The translations under genes were made by a program, and so were the position numbers. Below are positions 27,702-35,551 of a stretch of DNA of 64,000 bases, piece after piece. Each line of letters starts with the position of its first letter. The stretch's first letter is position 1. The notes beneath the pieces are model-generated. The model was not told where the DNA came from. It saw only the letters and a list, made by a program, of their open reading frames with translations, and did no database searches. Source of the stretch: Fen-1245 sp963835535 (lineage in GTDB: Bacteria; Gemmatimonadota; Gemmatimonadetes; Gemmatimonadales; JACORV01); the NCBI GenBank assembly GCA_963835535.1, contig CAWIFL010000003.1, forward strand, positions 186,001-250,000. Direction: 5' to 3'.

Positions 27702-28973
27702 GTGAGACGCAAGCGCACGTCGGGCCGACGCCGGAGCCCGGTCCCGGGACTCCGGGCACGGCTGTCCGAGGCTGAAGCGACCCTGGAGGCCATCCGCACC
27801 GGTGCGGTAGACGCGGTGATCGTGTCGGGCCCCGAGGGCGAGCAGACGCGGGCCATCGAGGGCGCAACCCATCCATACCACGTGCTGCTGAACGCCATGA
27901 ACGACGGCGCCGCGCTGCTGGCCCCCGACGGGAGAATCCTCTTCGGCAACCGCCGCCTCGGCGAAATCGCCCGGGCGCCGCTCGAGCGCCTGCGTGGTTG
28001 CCCGCTCCAGCAACTCTTTGCACGAGCGGAGCGAGCGCGCGTCGACGAGTTCCTGCGAGAAGGCGGGCAGAACCGCGCCCGGGAATTCACCATGCTCGAT
28101 GGACAAGCGTCCGCGACGCCCGTCGGGATCGCGCTCTCCGAGATCCCGCTCGAGATCCAGCCGGGAGCGACCGGGGCGGAGGCATGGAGCGGCGCCGCCG
28201 TCTTGATGGCCATCATCACGGACCTGACCGAGCGGAAGCGGGCCGAGGCCACGCGCCTGGAGCTGATGAAGCGCCTGATCTCGGCGGAAGACGAGGAGCG
28301 CCGGCGCTTCGCTCGGGAGCTGCACGACGAGACCGGGCAGTCGCTCACCGCCCTGCTGGTCGGGCTTCGCGCCATCGAGGAGCGGGCGGTCACGCTGGAC
28401 GTACATACGGCGGCGCAGCAGCTGCGGAGTGTCGCTGCACGGACCGTGGACGACGTCGGACGCCTGGCCCGCGGCCTGCATCCCAGCGTCCTGGATGACC
28501 TGGGACTGGCGGCGGCCGCGCGGCGGCACGTGAACGACTTCACGAAGTCGTTCGGTGTCGCCGTCGACCTGCGGGTGGATGGCATCCTCTCGCTCCGCCT
28601 GTCGCCGCTGGTGCAGACGACGATGTATCGGATCCTGCAAGAGGCGCTGACCAACGTGGCGCGGCACGCACGGGCTCGGCTGGTGGATGTGGAGCTCACG
28701 TACGAGGGGGGCGCCCTCGAACTCGCGGTTCGAGACGATGGTGTCGGTTTCGACGCGGGTGAGACAGTCCACAATGCGTCGGGACTTGGCCTGCACGGCA
28801 TGCGGGAGCGGGTCGCCCTGCTGGAGGGAGCCGTCGAGATCGAGTCGAGCCCGGGACGTGGGACCGTCGTGCGCGCGCGCATCCCCGGCGCCATCGCCCC
28901 CCCCCCCCCCGACGAACCCAGCGCCGGTAGCGGCGTGAGCGCACCAGGTAGGAACCGCAACCGTGCCCATTAG
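27702..28973 (+). CDS. PAS-containing sensor histidine kinase, NarL/HisKA_3 type
   Basis: The 423-residue kinase starts at GTG 27702. A coiled N-terminus holds the LRARLSEAEATLEAIRTG element, followed by a PAS domain (about 57-178). HisKA_3 carries the phosphorylated His208 in FARELHDETGQSL. HATPase_c has ILQEALTNVARHA and DDGVGFD. No membrane span is seen, so it is soluble. It overlaps the next regulator by 11 bases. Its C-terminal tail contains a run of 14 C (28897-28910). Coupling to KaiC/KaiB is inferred from gene order. Confidence 0.9.
   Translation: MRRKRTSGRRRSPVPGLRARLSEAEATLEAIRTGAVDAVIVSGPEGEQTRAIEGATHPYHVLLNAMNDGAALLAPDGRILFGNRRLGEIARAPLERLRGCPLQQLFARAERARVDEFLREGGQNRAREFTMLDGQASATPVGIALSEIPLEIQPGATGAEAWSGAAVLMAIITDLTERKRAEATRLELMKRLISAEDEERRRFARELHDETGQSLTALLVGLRAIEERAVTLDVHTAAQQLRSVAARTVDDVGRLARGLHPSVLDDLGLAAAARRHVNDFTKSFGVAVDLRVDGILSLRLSPLVQTTMYRILQEALTNVARHARARLVDVELTYEGGALELAVRDDGVGFDAGETVHNASGLGLHGMRERVALLEGAVEIESSPGRGTVVRARIPGAIAPPPPDEPSAGSGVSAPGRNRNRAH
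28897..28910 (+). repeat. C14 homopolymer in the kinase C-terminal tail
   Basis: Fourteen consecutive C bases encode four prolines near the end of the kinase. A one-base gain or loss would end the protein within about 10 codons in either alternative frame and alter only the tail. Confidence 0.9.
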
Positions 28974-29640
28974 AGTACTGATCGCGGACGACCACGCCAT
29001 CCTGCGGGCCGGACTTCGCATGTTGCTCGAGGCGCAGACGGACATCGAGGTTGCGGGCGAAGCGGGCGACGGAACGGAGGTCTCCCGGAAGGCCCGCGAG
29101 CTGCGACCCGACGTCGTCCTGATGGACCTCTCGATGCCGGGGCCACCCAGCGGCGAGGTCATCCGTCAGGTCCTGCGAGCGTGTCCGACAACTCGAGTCC
29201 TGGTCCTCACGATGCACGATGATCCGGCGTATCTCACCGCGGCGATGTCGGCGGGGGCCGCAGGATATGTAGTAAAGAAGGCGGCCGATGCGGAGCTGCT
29301 GTTGGGTATCCGGGCCGTCCAGGCCGGGCGGACGTTCGTGGACTTTACGCGCGGCGCCGGCCTGCCCCCGAACGCAGCCCCCCGAACCTCCGCCGTGCGG
29401 CGGCACGCGCCGAAGGACCTGAGCCGCCGAGAGCGCGAAGTGCTCGTGCTGCTGGCGCAGGGGCACTCCAATCAGCAGATCGCCGATCGCCTGCGCGTGG
29501 GCGTGAAGACGGTGGAGACCTACCGCACCAGACTCCGGGAGAAGCTCGGGCTCAAGGGGCGCTCGGAGCTCTATCGCTTCGCCATCGAATCCGGAATCCT
29601 CGGCGTCGCTTCCGGCGCACCACCCGACGCCCGGGACTAG
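28963..29640 (+). CDS. NarL/LuxR-type response regulator
   Basis: A 225-residue regulator: receiver with ADD at residues 8-10, phospho-acceptor Asp55 (VLMDLSMPG) and Lys in VVKKAADAEL; then a LuxR-type helix-turn-helix (LSRREREVLVLLAQGHSNQQIADRLR region). The start lies inside the kinase gene. It is the natural partner of the upstream kinase. Confidence 0.93.
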   Translation: MPIRVLIADDHAILRAGLRMLLEAQTDIEVAGEAGDGTEVSRKARELRPDVVLMDLSMPGPPSGEVIRQVLRACPTTRVLVLTMHDDPAYLTAAMSAGAAGYVVKKAADAELLLGIRAVQAGRTFVDFTRGAGLPPNAAPRTSAVRRHAPKDLSRREREVLVLLAQGHSNQQIADRLRVGVKTVETYRTRLREKLGLKGRSELYRFAIESGILGVASGAPPDARD

Positions 29641-29650
29641 CCCACCCTGT

Positions 29651-29670
29651 TGTCGGGTCCAACCCCGACA
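29651..29670 (+). promoter_or_regulatory. dyad upstream of second regulator (site 1)
   Basis: TGTCGGG (29651-29657) and CCCGACA (29664-29670) form a 7-bp inverted repeat with a 6-base centre. It lies 11 bases after the first regulator's stop and could be an operator or a terminator stem. Confidence 0.45.
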
Positions 29671-29728
29671 TTCCGTGCTGACCCAAGGGATTTTCCCGCT
29701 ACCGATGGCGCTCCGCCGCGCCCATCCT

Positions 29729-29750
29729 TGTCGTGGGGTAAACCACGACA
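29729..29750 (+). promoter_or_regulatory. dyad upstream of second regulator (site 2)
   Basis: TGTCGTGG (29729-29736) and CCACGACA (29743-29750) form a perfect 8-bp inverted repeat around GGTAAA. Its outer half-sites TGTCG/CGACA match site 1, 79 bases upstream. It is 28 bases before the next start codon. Confidence 0.5.
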
Positions 29751-29777
29751 TCGGCATCGACAGCGCGGGGAGTGGGG

Positions 29778-30485
29778 ATGATCGAGGGGCGACCGGTCAC
29801 TGCAGCAGGCGTAATCTCCGTAGCCCTCATCGAGGACAATCGCCTGGTGCGCGAAGGGATTGCCGCCCTCCTCAATCAGCTGCCGGACCTGAAGGTCGTC
29901 GCCGGGGAGTCGGGCGACGACACGTCGGTGCTGCGGAAGGCGAACCCTCACGTGGTCCTCCTGGACCTCGGCTTGCGGAACGGCGACAGCCTGCGCGTGG
30001 CGGAGAAGGTCAAGAAGGAGTTGCCGGCGTCCAAGGTCATCGTGATGGATCTCCTCCCCGTGCACGAGGACATCGTGGAATTCGTCAACGCGGGCGTGTC
30101 CGGTTTCATCATGAAGGACGCCACCCTCGACGAACTCGTGAGCGCGATCCGATCGGTGGCGCAGGGAGGCCACGTCCTGCCGCCCCAGATGACCGGCACG
30201 CTCTTCTCCCAGATCGCGCGGGACGCGGTCGCCCGCGGCCGGCCGGAGGCGCTCGACTCCGTACGGATGACGCCGCGGGAACGAGAGGTGATCAACCTGA
30301 TCGCGGAAGGGTTGAGCAACAAGGAAATCGCCGGACGGCTCAACCTCGCGACCCACACGGTCAAGAGCCACGTGCGCAACGTGATGGAAAAGCTGACGCT
30401 GCACACCCGGCTGCAGATCGCCGCTTATGCGCACAATGACGGCCGGGAGAGCCCCTCCGGCGGAAGCCCGAGGTCCGGCGACTGA
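29778..30485 (+). CDS. second NarL/LuxR-type response regulator
   Basis: The 235-residue regulator has a receiver with EDN, phospho-acceptor Asp63 (VVLLDLGLRNGD) and Lys in IMKDATLDEL, then a LuxR HTH (REREVINLIAEGLSNKEIAG region). ATG 29778 follows a GGGGAGTGGGG ribosome site; GTG 29772 is an alternative. It has no adjacent kinase of its own and may respond to the Kai-linked kinase. Its own 5' region has two dyads. Confidence 0.9.
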   Translation: MIEGRPVTAAGVISVALIEDNRLVREGIAALLNQLPDLKVVAGESGDDTSVLRKANPHVVLLDLGLRNGDSLRVAEKVKKELPASKVIVMDLLPVHEDIVEFVNAGVSGFIMKDATLDELVSAIRSVAQGGHVLPPQMTGTLFSQIARDAVARGRPEALDSVRMTPREREVINLIAEGLSNKEIAGRLNLATHTVKSHVRNVMEKLTLHTRLQIAAYAHNDGRESPSGGSPRSGD

Positions 30486-30503
30486 CGCGGCCCCCAGGCC
30501 GAT

Positions 30504-30527
30504 TCTGAGGCGCCGCAGCGCCTCAGA
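30504..30527 (+). terminator. terminator-like hairpin after the second regulator
   Basis: TCTGAGGCGC (30504-30513) pairs perfectly with GCGCCTCAGA (30518-30527) around CGCA. It is 19 bases after the stop. No T-run follows. Confidence 0.55.
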
Positions 30528-30703
30528 CCCGCAGTACCTCCAAGGCATTACGTCGTAAGCGGTAGTTCCCCTCTCATCCCTTTTTCACCCGTTCGCGCGA
30601 TACCTGCCGCACGCCCTCAGGCCTAGCTTCACGCTGTTCCTCGCCGATCTCGATCGACCGCGGCCTGGCACGCCGTCTTCGTCCTTCAGCAAAGGTGGGT
30701 ACA

Positions 30704-32752
30704 ATGTCAGCTCTCCGCCGACTCGCGGCGCGACTCGTCTGGATGGTCCCTTTCGCCGCTCTGATCTCCGCGGCGTGCGAGCACAGCCCCACAGGGAATT
30801 TTCCTGTGGCGACAATCGTCGTCACAGAGCGCACAGAGACCCTGGTAATCGGCACGAGCGTGCAATTCACCGCTACCGGCTATGACGCCAACAATTCGGT
30901 GGTGGGCATCAGCCCGACCTGGTCGACCGCCGGCGGTGGCGGAACGTCCATCACCCAAGCGGGCGTGTTTACCGCAGGCACGACGCCCGTGACGAATACG
31001 GTGACGGCGACCGCGGGCGGCGTTTCGGGCACCGCGACGGCGATCGTCATCGCCGGTGCGGCGGCGAGCATCACCGTCACACCAAACCCGCAGACAGTCG
31101 CGATCAACGGCACGCAGCAGTTCACCGCCGTGATCAAGGACGCTTCCAGCAACATCCTTGCGATCACGCCCAACTGGTCCACAGCGGCGGGCGGCGGAAC
31201 CATCAGCGGCACGGGCCTGTTCACCGCGGGCACGGCGGCGGGGACGTACACCAATACGGTCACCGCGAGCGTCGGCAGCCTCAACGGCACCGCGACCGTG
31301 ACCGTATCCACCTCGGCTCTGGCGAGCATCACCGTCACGCCAAGCCCGCAGGTCCTCGCCATCAACGGCACCCAGCAGTTCACCGCCGTGGGCAAGGACG
31401 GCAGCGGTAATGTCGTCGCAATCACGCCGACGTGGTCGGTCGTGGCGAGCGGCGGAGCCATCAGCGCCGCCGGTCTGTTCACGGCCGGCACCGTGTCCGG
31501 CCCGTTCGTCAGTACGGTCAGGGCGTGCAGCACCGCGCTCTGCGCCGCCGGCAGCGTCTCCGGCTTCGCCACCGTCACGGTGACCCCGGGTGTCCTGGCG
31601 ACCATCACCGTCACGCCGCCCAACCAGAGCGTGGGGACCAGCGCCAGCCAGCAGTACACCGCCGTCGGCACTGACGCGCATAACAACATCATTCCGATCG
31701 TGCCGGTGCAGACCTGGTCCGTCCAGAACGGAAACGCGGGCGGAAGTGTCTCCTCCAGCTCCGGCTTCTATACTGCTCCTACGCTGGTCGGGGTCGGGTT
31801 CGACACCGTCCTGGCTACCAGCGGCGCCATCGTCGGCAAGGTGCGGGTCAACGTGACCGCGTCGGGCGGGCTGGTGTCCATCGCCGTCACACCCAACCCG
31901 ACCAGCCTCGGAGAGGGCGGGACGCAGCAGTTCACGGCGACGGGCTTTGACGCCACCGGCCTCATCGTTCCCATCCCCGCAGGGCTCGTCTGGTCGGTCG
32001 TGCCAAGCATGACAGCAGCCGGCACCATCGACGGTAGCCTGGGCCTGTTCACCGCGGGTTCGGCGGTCGGGACGTACACCAATGCCGTCAAGGCACTGAG
32101 CGGCAGCATTTCGGGCTTCGCCACGGTCGTGGTCACCGCAGGTCCGCTCGTGCCTCTCGGCGCAGCGGCCCCGAACGGGATCATGGCGGGCCAGGCCGTC
32201 ACCTGCATCACGGGCGGCCTCATCAGCGCCGACGTCAGCATCAGCCCGGGAAACACGATCACGGGCTTCGGTCCCTGCGTGATCACGGGCGTGCAGCATC
32301 TGGCCGACGCCGTGGCGTTGAATGGACAGAATGACCTCACGACCGCCTACAACACGCTGTTTGCCCTGCCCTGCCCGCCGGCGAATGCCATCGTGGCCGA
32401 CCTGGGCGGAACGACCAAGCCGGCAGGTGTCTACTGCACCGCGAGCGGAATCGGCGTGACGGGCACGCTGACGCTGGATGGCGGTGGGGATCCGAATGCG
32501 AACTTCGTCTTCCAGGCCGGTACCTCGATCGTCACGGCCGGTAACGTCGTCCTGATCAATGGGGCGCAGGCCAAGAACGTGTACTGGTTGTCTGGCAGTT
32601 CGGTCACGCTCGGCACGGCCTCGCAGTGGAAGGGCAACATCGTCGCCCTGACCAGCATCACGCTGGTGGACAACGCCACGCTGTTGGGACGCGCCCTGGC
32701 GCGGAACGGCTCCGTGTCGCTGGGAACCGGCAACACGATCACCCTGCCGTAG
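30704..32752 (+). CDS. surface lipoprotein-like protein with BIG2 repeats and a C-terminal ice-binding-like (DUF3494) domain
   Basis: The 682-residue protein begins with an export signal ending ISAAC, a loose lipobox. Five BIG2-type Ig-like repeats follow, each marked by a QFTA or QYTA strand (FTATGYDA, FTAVIKDA, FTAVGKDG, YTAVGTDA, FTATGFDA) and FTAG turns. The last ~190 residues, from ADVSISPGNTITGFGPCVIT, match the DUF3494 beta-solenoid of ice-binding proteins, including LADAVALNGQNDLTTAYN and KNVYWLSGSSVTLGT. Adhesion is likelier than antifreeze activity in a soil bacterium, but this is inference. ATG 30704 is preceded by AAAGGTGGG. Confidence 0.85.
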   Translation: MSALRRLAARLVWMVPFAALISAACEHSPTGNFPVATIVVTERTETLVIGTSVQFTATGYDANNSVVGISPTWSTAGGGGTSITQAGVFTAGTTPVTNTVTATAGGVSGTATAIVIAGAAASITVTPNPQTVAINGTQQFTAVIKDASSNILAITPNWSTAAGGGTISGTGLFTAGTAAGTYTNTVTASVGSLNGTATVTVSTSALASITVTPSPQVLAINGTQQFTAVGKDGSGNVVAITPTWSVVASGGAISAAGLFTAGTVSGPFVSTVRACSTALCAAGSVSGFATVTVTPGVLATITVTPPNQSVGTSASQQYTAVGTDAHNNIIPIVPVQTWSVQNGNAGGSVSSSSGFYTAPTLVGVGFDTVLATSGAIVGKVRVNVTASGGLVSIAVTPNPTSLGEGGTQQFTATGFDATGLIVPIPAGLVWSVVPSMTAAGTIDGSLGLFTAGSAVGTYTNAVKALSGSISGFATVVVTAGPLVPLGAAAPNGIMAGQAVTCITGGLISADVSISPGNTITGFGPCVITGVQHLADAVALNGQNDLTTAYNTLFALPCPPANAIVADLGGTTKPAGVYCTASGIGVTGTLTLDGGGDPNANFVFQAGTSIVTAGNVVLINGAQAKNVYWLSGSSVTLGTASQWKGNIVALTSITLVDNATLLGRALARNGSVSLGTGNTITLP

Positions 32753-32775
32753 GCAAGTACGGCTCGAGGGCTCGC

Positions 32776-32812
32776 GCGGGAGCCGGAGACCAGTCCGGTC
32801 TCCGTCTCCCGC
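32776..32812 (+). terminator. terminator-like hairpin after the BIG2/DUF3494 gene
   Basis: GCGGGAG-C-CGGAGACC (32776-32791) pairs with GGTCTCCG-T-CTCCCGC (32797-32812): 15 bp with one mismatch and a 5-base loop. It lies 23 bases past the stop. Confidence 0.6.
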
Positions 32813-32856
32813 ACCGGCCGGAAGCTGTGAACTCTTAGCGAGATTGGGGAGAGCAC

Positions 32857-33972
32857 ATGCGTAACCGAATTCTGAAGATCGTGGGGACGCTGGCCGTGTG
32901 TTTGCCGACGCTGGCGATGGCCCAGCAGCAGCCAGAGCCCGAGCGCGGCAGAGGCACCTGGGAGTTCAGCTTGGGCGGAGGCATCTCCATACTCGACGCC
33001 ATGCTCCGGGGCTATCTTGGAAACGGGGCGCCCTCAACCCGGTACAACAACGGCTATCCGGGAGTTATCGCGCCCACCGTCGGCGCCCTCGTGGGCTACA
33101 ACTTCAACCCGCACCTCGGTTTCAGCCTGGGGGGCGAGGCCGCCTTCGCTTCCAGTGTGAGCCTCAAGACGGAGGACGCCGCCCTCACGTACACGTGGAA
33201 CCTGAACGCGAGGACGACCCCCTTCGTCCTCGGCGGGATGGAACTCACCCGCATCGACGGCCTCAACGATCGGACCAGTCACTCGACCTGGGGCGCCATG
33301 GGAGGCGTCGGCGTCCGCCAGATGGTCGGCAGGAACCTCGCGGTTCGGCTCGAGGGCCGGATGCGGCTCGAGGGCTACCAGGAGTTGCCGGCGGGCGACG
33401 CGTGGACATCAGAGATCAGGGTCGGCCTTTCGTACTTCGTCGGCGGACGGCGGCCTGCCGGCCCCCGGATGGCGGCGGCAGAGTATCGGCCGCCCCGTAT
33501 GCTCGCGCGCGTGGATACGGTCGTGCGGGTGCGCGTGGATACGGTCGTGCGGGTGCGCGTGGATACCCTGAGACGGACGGATACGGTGCGCGTGATGGAA
33601 CCGCAGCCGGACCAGATCGTTCTGCGCGTGCAGTTCGCCACCGACTCGACGGCGCTGCTGCGGAAATCGCGGCCGGTCCTCGATACGATCGCGCGTGCCA
33701 TCATCGCGACGCCGAACTCGCAGTGGGAGGTGCAGGGCCACACCGACAATGTCGGCACGGCGGAGCACAATCGGATCCTCGCCCAGGGCCGCGCGCAGAC
33801 GGTGGTGGATTACCTGGTCCGCCGCGGAGTGGATCGCAACATCCTGACGGCCAAGGGCTACGGTGAGGATCGCCCCGTGTTCTCCAACAGTACCATCTAC
33901 GGGCGCGCGCAGAACCGGCGCGTGCAGCTGCGGCGCATCCCCGCACCGCCGACCGGGCCGCCGGTGAAGTAG
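32857..33972 (+). CDS. OmpA family protein with N-terminal outer-membrane barrel
   Basis: The 371-residue protein has a signal peptide (GTLAVCLPTLAMAQQ), an eight-strand-like barrel (about 30-205), a repeat linker with VDTVVRVR twice, and an OmpA peptidoglycan-binding domain. The latter carries QFATDSTALLRKSRPVLD, VQGHTDNVGTAEHN and GRAQNRRVQL, including the conserved Asp and Arg that bind diaminopimelate. It anchors the outer membrane to the wall. The gene is flanked by strong hairpins on both sides, so it is probably transcribed alone. Confidence 0.92.
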   Translation: MRNRILKIVGTLAVCLPTLAMAQQQPEPERGRGTWEFSLGGGISILDAMLRGYLGNGAPSTRYNNGYPGVIAPTVGALVGYNFNPHLGFSLGGEAAFASSVSLKTEDAALTYTWNLNARTTPFVLGGMELTRIDGLNDRTSHSTWGAMGGVGVRQMVGRNLAVRLEGRMRLEGYQELPAGDAWTSEIRVGLSYFVGGRRPAGPRMAAAEYRPPRMLARVDTVVRVRVDTVVRVRVDTLRRTDTVRVMEPQPDQIVLRVQFATDSTALLRKSRPVLDTIARAIIATPNSQWEVQGHTDNVGTAEHNRILAQGRAQTVVDYLVRRGVDRNILTAKGYGEDRPVFSNSTIYGRAQNRRVQLRRIPAPPTGPPVK

Positions 33973-34007
33973 TGGTGTCCTGAGAGGTTGAACGCAGCAG
34001 TCTGACA

Positions 34008-34037
34008 GCGGGAGTCGGACCTGGGTCCGACTCCCGC
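34008..34037 (+). terminator. perfect 13-bp hairpin after the OmpA gene
   Basis: GCGGGAGTCGGAC (34008-34020) pairs with GTCCGACTCCCGC (34025-34037) around CTGG. It is 35 bases past the stop, with no T-run. Confidence 0.65.
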
Positions 34038-34065
34038 GTCGCAAGCAGGTCACCGGGAGGACTAG

Positions 34066-34479
34066 ATGCCACGTCCCCGTCGTCCGCACCGCAAGGACGT
34101 TCGCCTGGAGCGGAAGACTGCCGAGGACACACGGCAGGCCGGGACCGGAGCCTCGAGCCGGTCAGCGGCGACGCTGTGGGCGTACACGTATCAGATCGTG
34201 CCACGGCAGACCAGGATTCAGATGCGGGCGGTAGAAGCCCTCCTCGACCTGGAGCATGCGGACGCGAAGAACGCATCGGCCACGTTCGGGGGACGCTTGA
34301 TCGTCGGTACGCAGGGGACGCGCATCCTGATCGTGAGCGACTGTCCCGGACGAAGCTGTGCGGCGAACCAGCGACTGGAGTCCGAGCTGAGGCAGCTGCA
34401 GGCGGAGTTCACCGTGTCCGAGCCGGTGCTGCTGGCGGACGACGCGGCGACACCCTCGCCGGCAGCGACCTCCATGTAG
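34066..34479 (+). CDS. hypothetical protein
   Basis: I do not recognise this 137-residue protein. It has a basic, disordered N-terminus, then a compact part around YQIVPRQTRIQMRAVEALLDLEHAD. It has SDCPGRSCAANQ with two cysteines and a C-terminal helix. The start is backed by a GGAGG site. It runs into the GAF gene 9 bases later and likely shares its message. Confidence 0.65.
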   Translation: MPRPRRPHRKDVRLERKTAEDTRQAGTGASSRSAATLWAYTYQIVPRQTRIQMRAVEALLDLEHADAKNASATFGGRLIVGTQGTRILIVSDCPGRSCAANQRLESELRQLQAEFTVSEPVLLADDAATPSPAATSM

Positions 34480-34488
34480 GGAGAACCC

Positions 34489-35085
34489 ATGACGACGCCG
34501 TCGAGCGCGAGAAGTGACGTGCACGCGCCCCTGGGGCTGCACCGGTACCGCGCGGGCGTTCGGCGTGGCCGGCAGCTCGAGTCGGTGGGCCGGCAGCGCA
34601 GCGCGACCCCGCTCGCGCCCCCGATGCAGGAGGCCCTGGACCGCGTCACGTATCTCGCCGGCCAGGCACTGGACGCGCCGGCCGTGTGCGTGTCGCTCGT
34701 GGATGCGGAGCGGCGGCTCCTGGCGAGCAGCTACGGCCTGCCCGTACCCACCGCCCTCCTCATTTCGCACGCGTTCCACAAGCACATCGTCGCCTCCCGC
34801 CGCCCCCTGGTGGTGGCGGACGGGCGCCGCGACCCGCTGGTGGCGCAGAACCCGGCGGTGCGCGACGGGACGGTGCGCTCGTGCGTGGGCATGCCCTTCG
34901 GCACGGCGGACGGGCGCACGATCGGCACCCTCCTTGCGATGGACCCCCGACCGCGCCGGTGGACCGCCCCGCAACTGGATCTGATAGGCAAGCTCTCAGC
35001 GCTGATTGTGAGCGAGGTGGAAGTGGGGGTCGCGGTGCGCCGTACGTGGCGCAGCGCTGCCCGCCTTCCGCAAGCGAACCTGTAA
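34489..35085 (+). CDS. GAF-domain protein
   Basis: The 198-residue protein has a basic leader and one GAF domain (about 45-185) with CVSLVDAERRLLASSYGL, AFHKHIVASRRPLVVAD and GMPFGTADGRTIGTLLAMD. No output domain is present, so it may bind a small ligand and act on a separate partner. It follows the hypothetical gene at 34066. Confidence 0.83.
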   Translation: MTTPSSARSDVHAPLGLHRYRAGVRRGRQLESVGRQRSATPLAPPMQEALDRVTYLAGQALDAPAVCVSLVDAERRLLASSYGLPVPTALLISHAFHKHIVASRRPLVVADGRRDPLVAQNPAVRDGTVRSCVGMPFGTADGRTIGTLLAMDPRPRRWTAPQLDLIGKLSALIVSEVEVGVAVRRTWRSAARLPQANL

Positions 35086-35250
35086 CGGAGGGCAATCGCG
35101 AGGCGCGCAGTGTGACCCGATGACCGAGAACCACCGTAACCCGCAAGGGGCGCCGTCCGGCCCCTCCGCCCTCGCTCGCATCGTCGTGGTGCTCGTGCGG
35201 TGACCGGTCCAACGTCGAACGACACTGGAAGACGAGGAAGGAGATTTCCA

Positions 35251-35370
35251 ATGGCCAAGAAGAGCAGAGGCGGCAGAATGACCGCCGCCAAGAAGCGTGC
35301 TGCCAAGGCGCCCGGTGGAAAGGGCCCTGTCAAGAACCGCAAGGCGGGTCGCAGGATCATGGCGACCTGA
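35251..35370 (+). CDS. 39-residue Lys/Arg-rich protein
   Basis: ATG 35251 with a good AGGAAGGAG ribosome site opens a 39-codon frame ending at TGA 35370. The product is very basic (MAKKSRGGRMTAAKKR then AAKAPGGKG and KNRKAGRR) and resembles a histone-tail-like or nucleic-acid-binding peptide. A terminator-like hairpin follows 26 bases later. Function is unknown; the ribosome site and clean termination support a real gene. Confidence 0.6.
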   Translation: MAKKSRGGRMTAAKKRAAKAPGGKGPVKNRKAGRRIMAT

Positions 35371-35396
35371 GAGCGCGGGGCAGCAACAGGCGGAGC

Positions 35397-35426
35397 CAAG
35401 GGGGCCGTCGCGAGACGGCCCCCTTG
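35397..35426 (+). terminator. perfect 13-bp hairpin with GCGA loop
   Basis: CAAGGGGGCCGTC (35397-35409) pairs with GACGGCCCCCTTG (35414-35426) around a GNRA tetraloop GCGA. It is 26 bases after the small basic gene. It is followed by TT and a G-rich tract rather than a T-run. Confidence 0.7.
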
Positions 35427-35428
35427 TT

Positions 35429-35459
35429 GGGGGGGGGGGCTGGGGGGCTGGGGGGCTGG
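35429..35459 (+). repeat. G-tract array with quadruplex potential
   Basis: A run of 11 G (35429-35439) is followed by two GGGGGG runs, each separated by CT. The G-runs with 2-nt loops fit a G-quadruplex motif on the plus strand, immediately after the hairpin. Confidence 0.7.
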
Positions 35460-35551
35460 CCGTCGCTCCTACGTCCTCGCTGTACGTCGGACGGCAGTGC
35501 CGAGTGCCACCGCGGTACGTCGGCGGTCGTTGTGCGATCCCGGAGGATCCA

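Noticed and set aside
33510..33570. Tandem VDTVVRVR repeat in the OmpA protein as a mobile or CRISPR-like element
   Set aside because: It is a short in-frame linker duplication (24-bp units) inside a normal OmpA gene.
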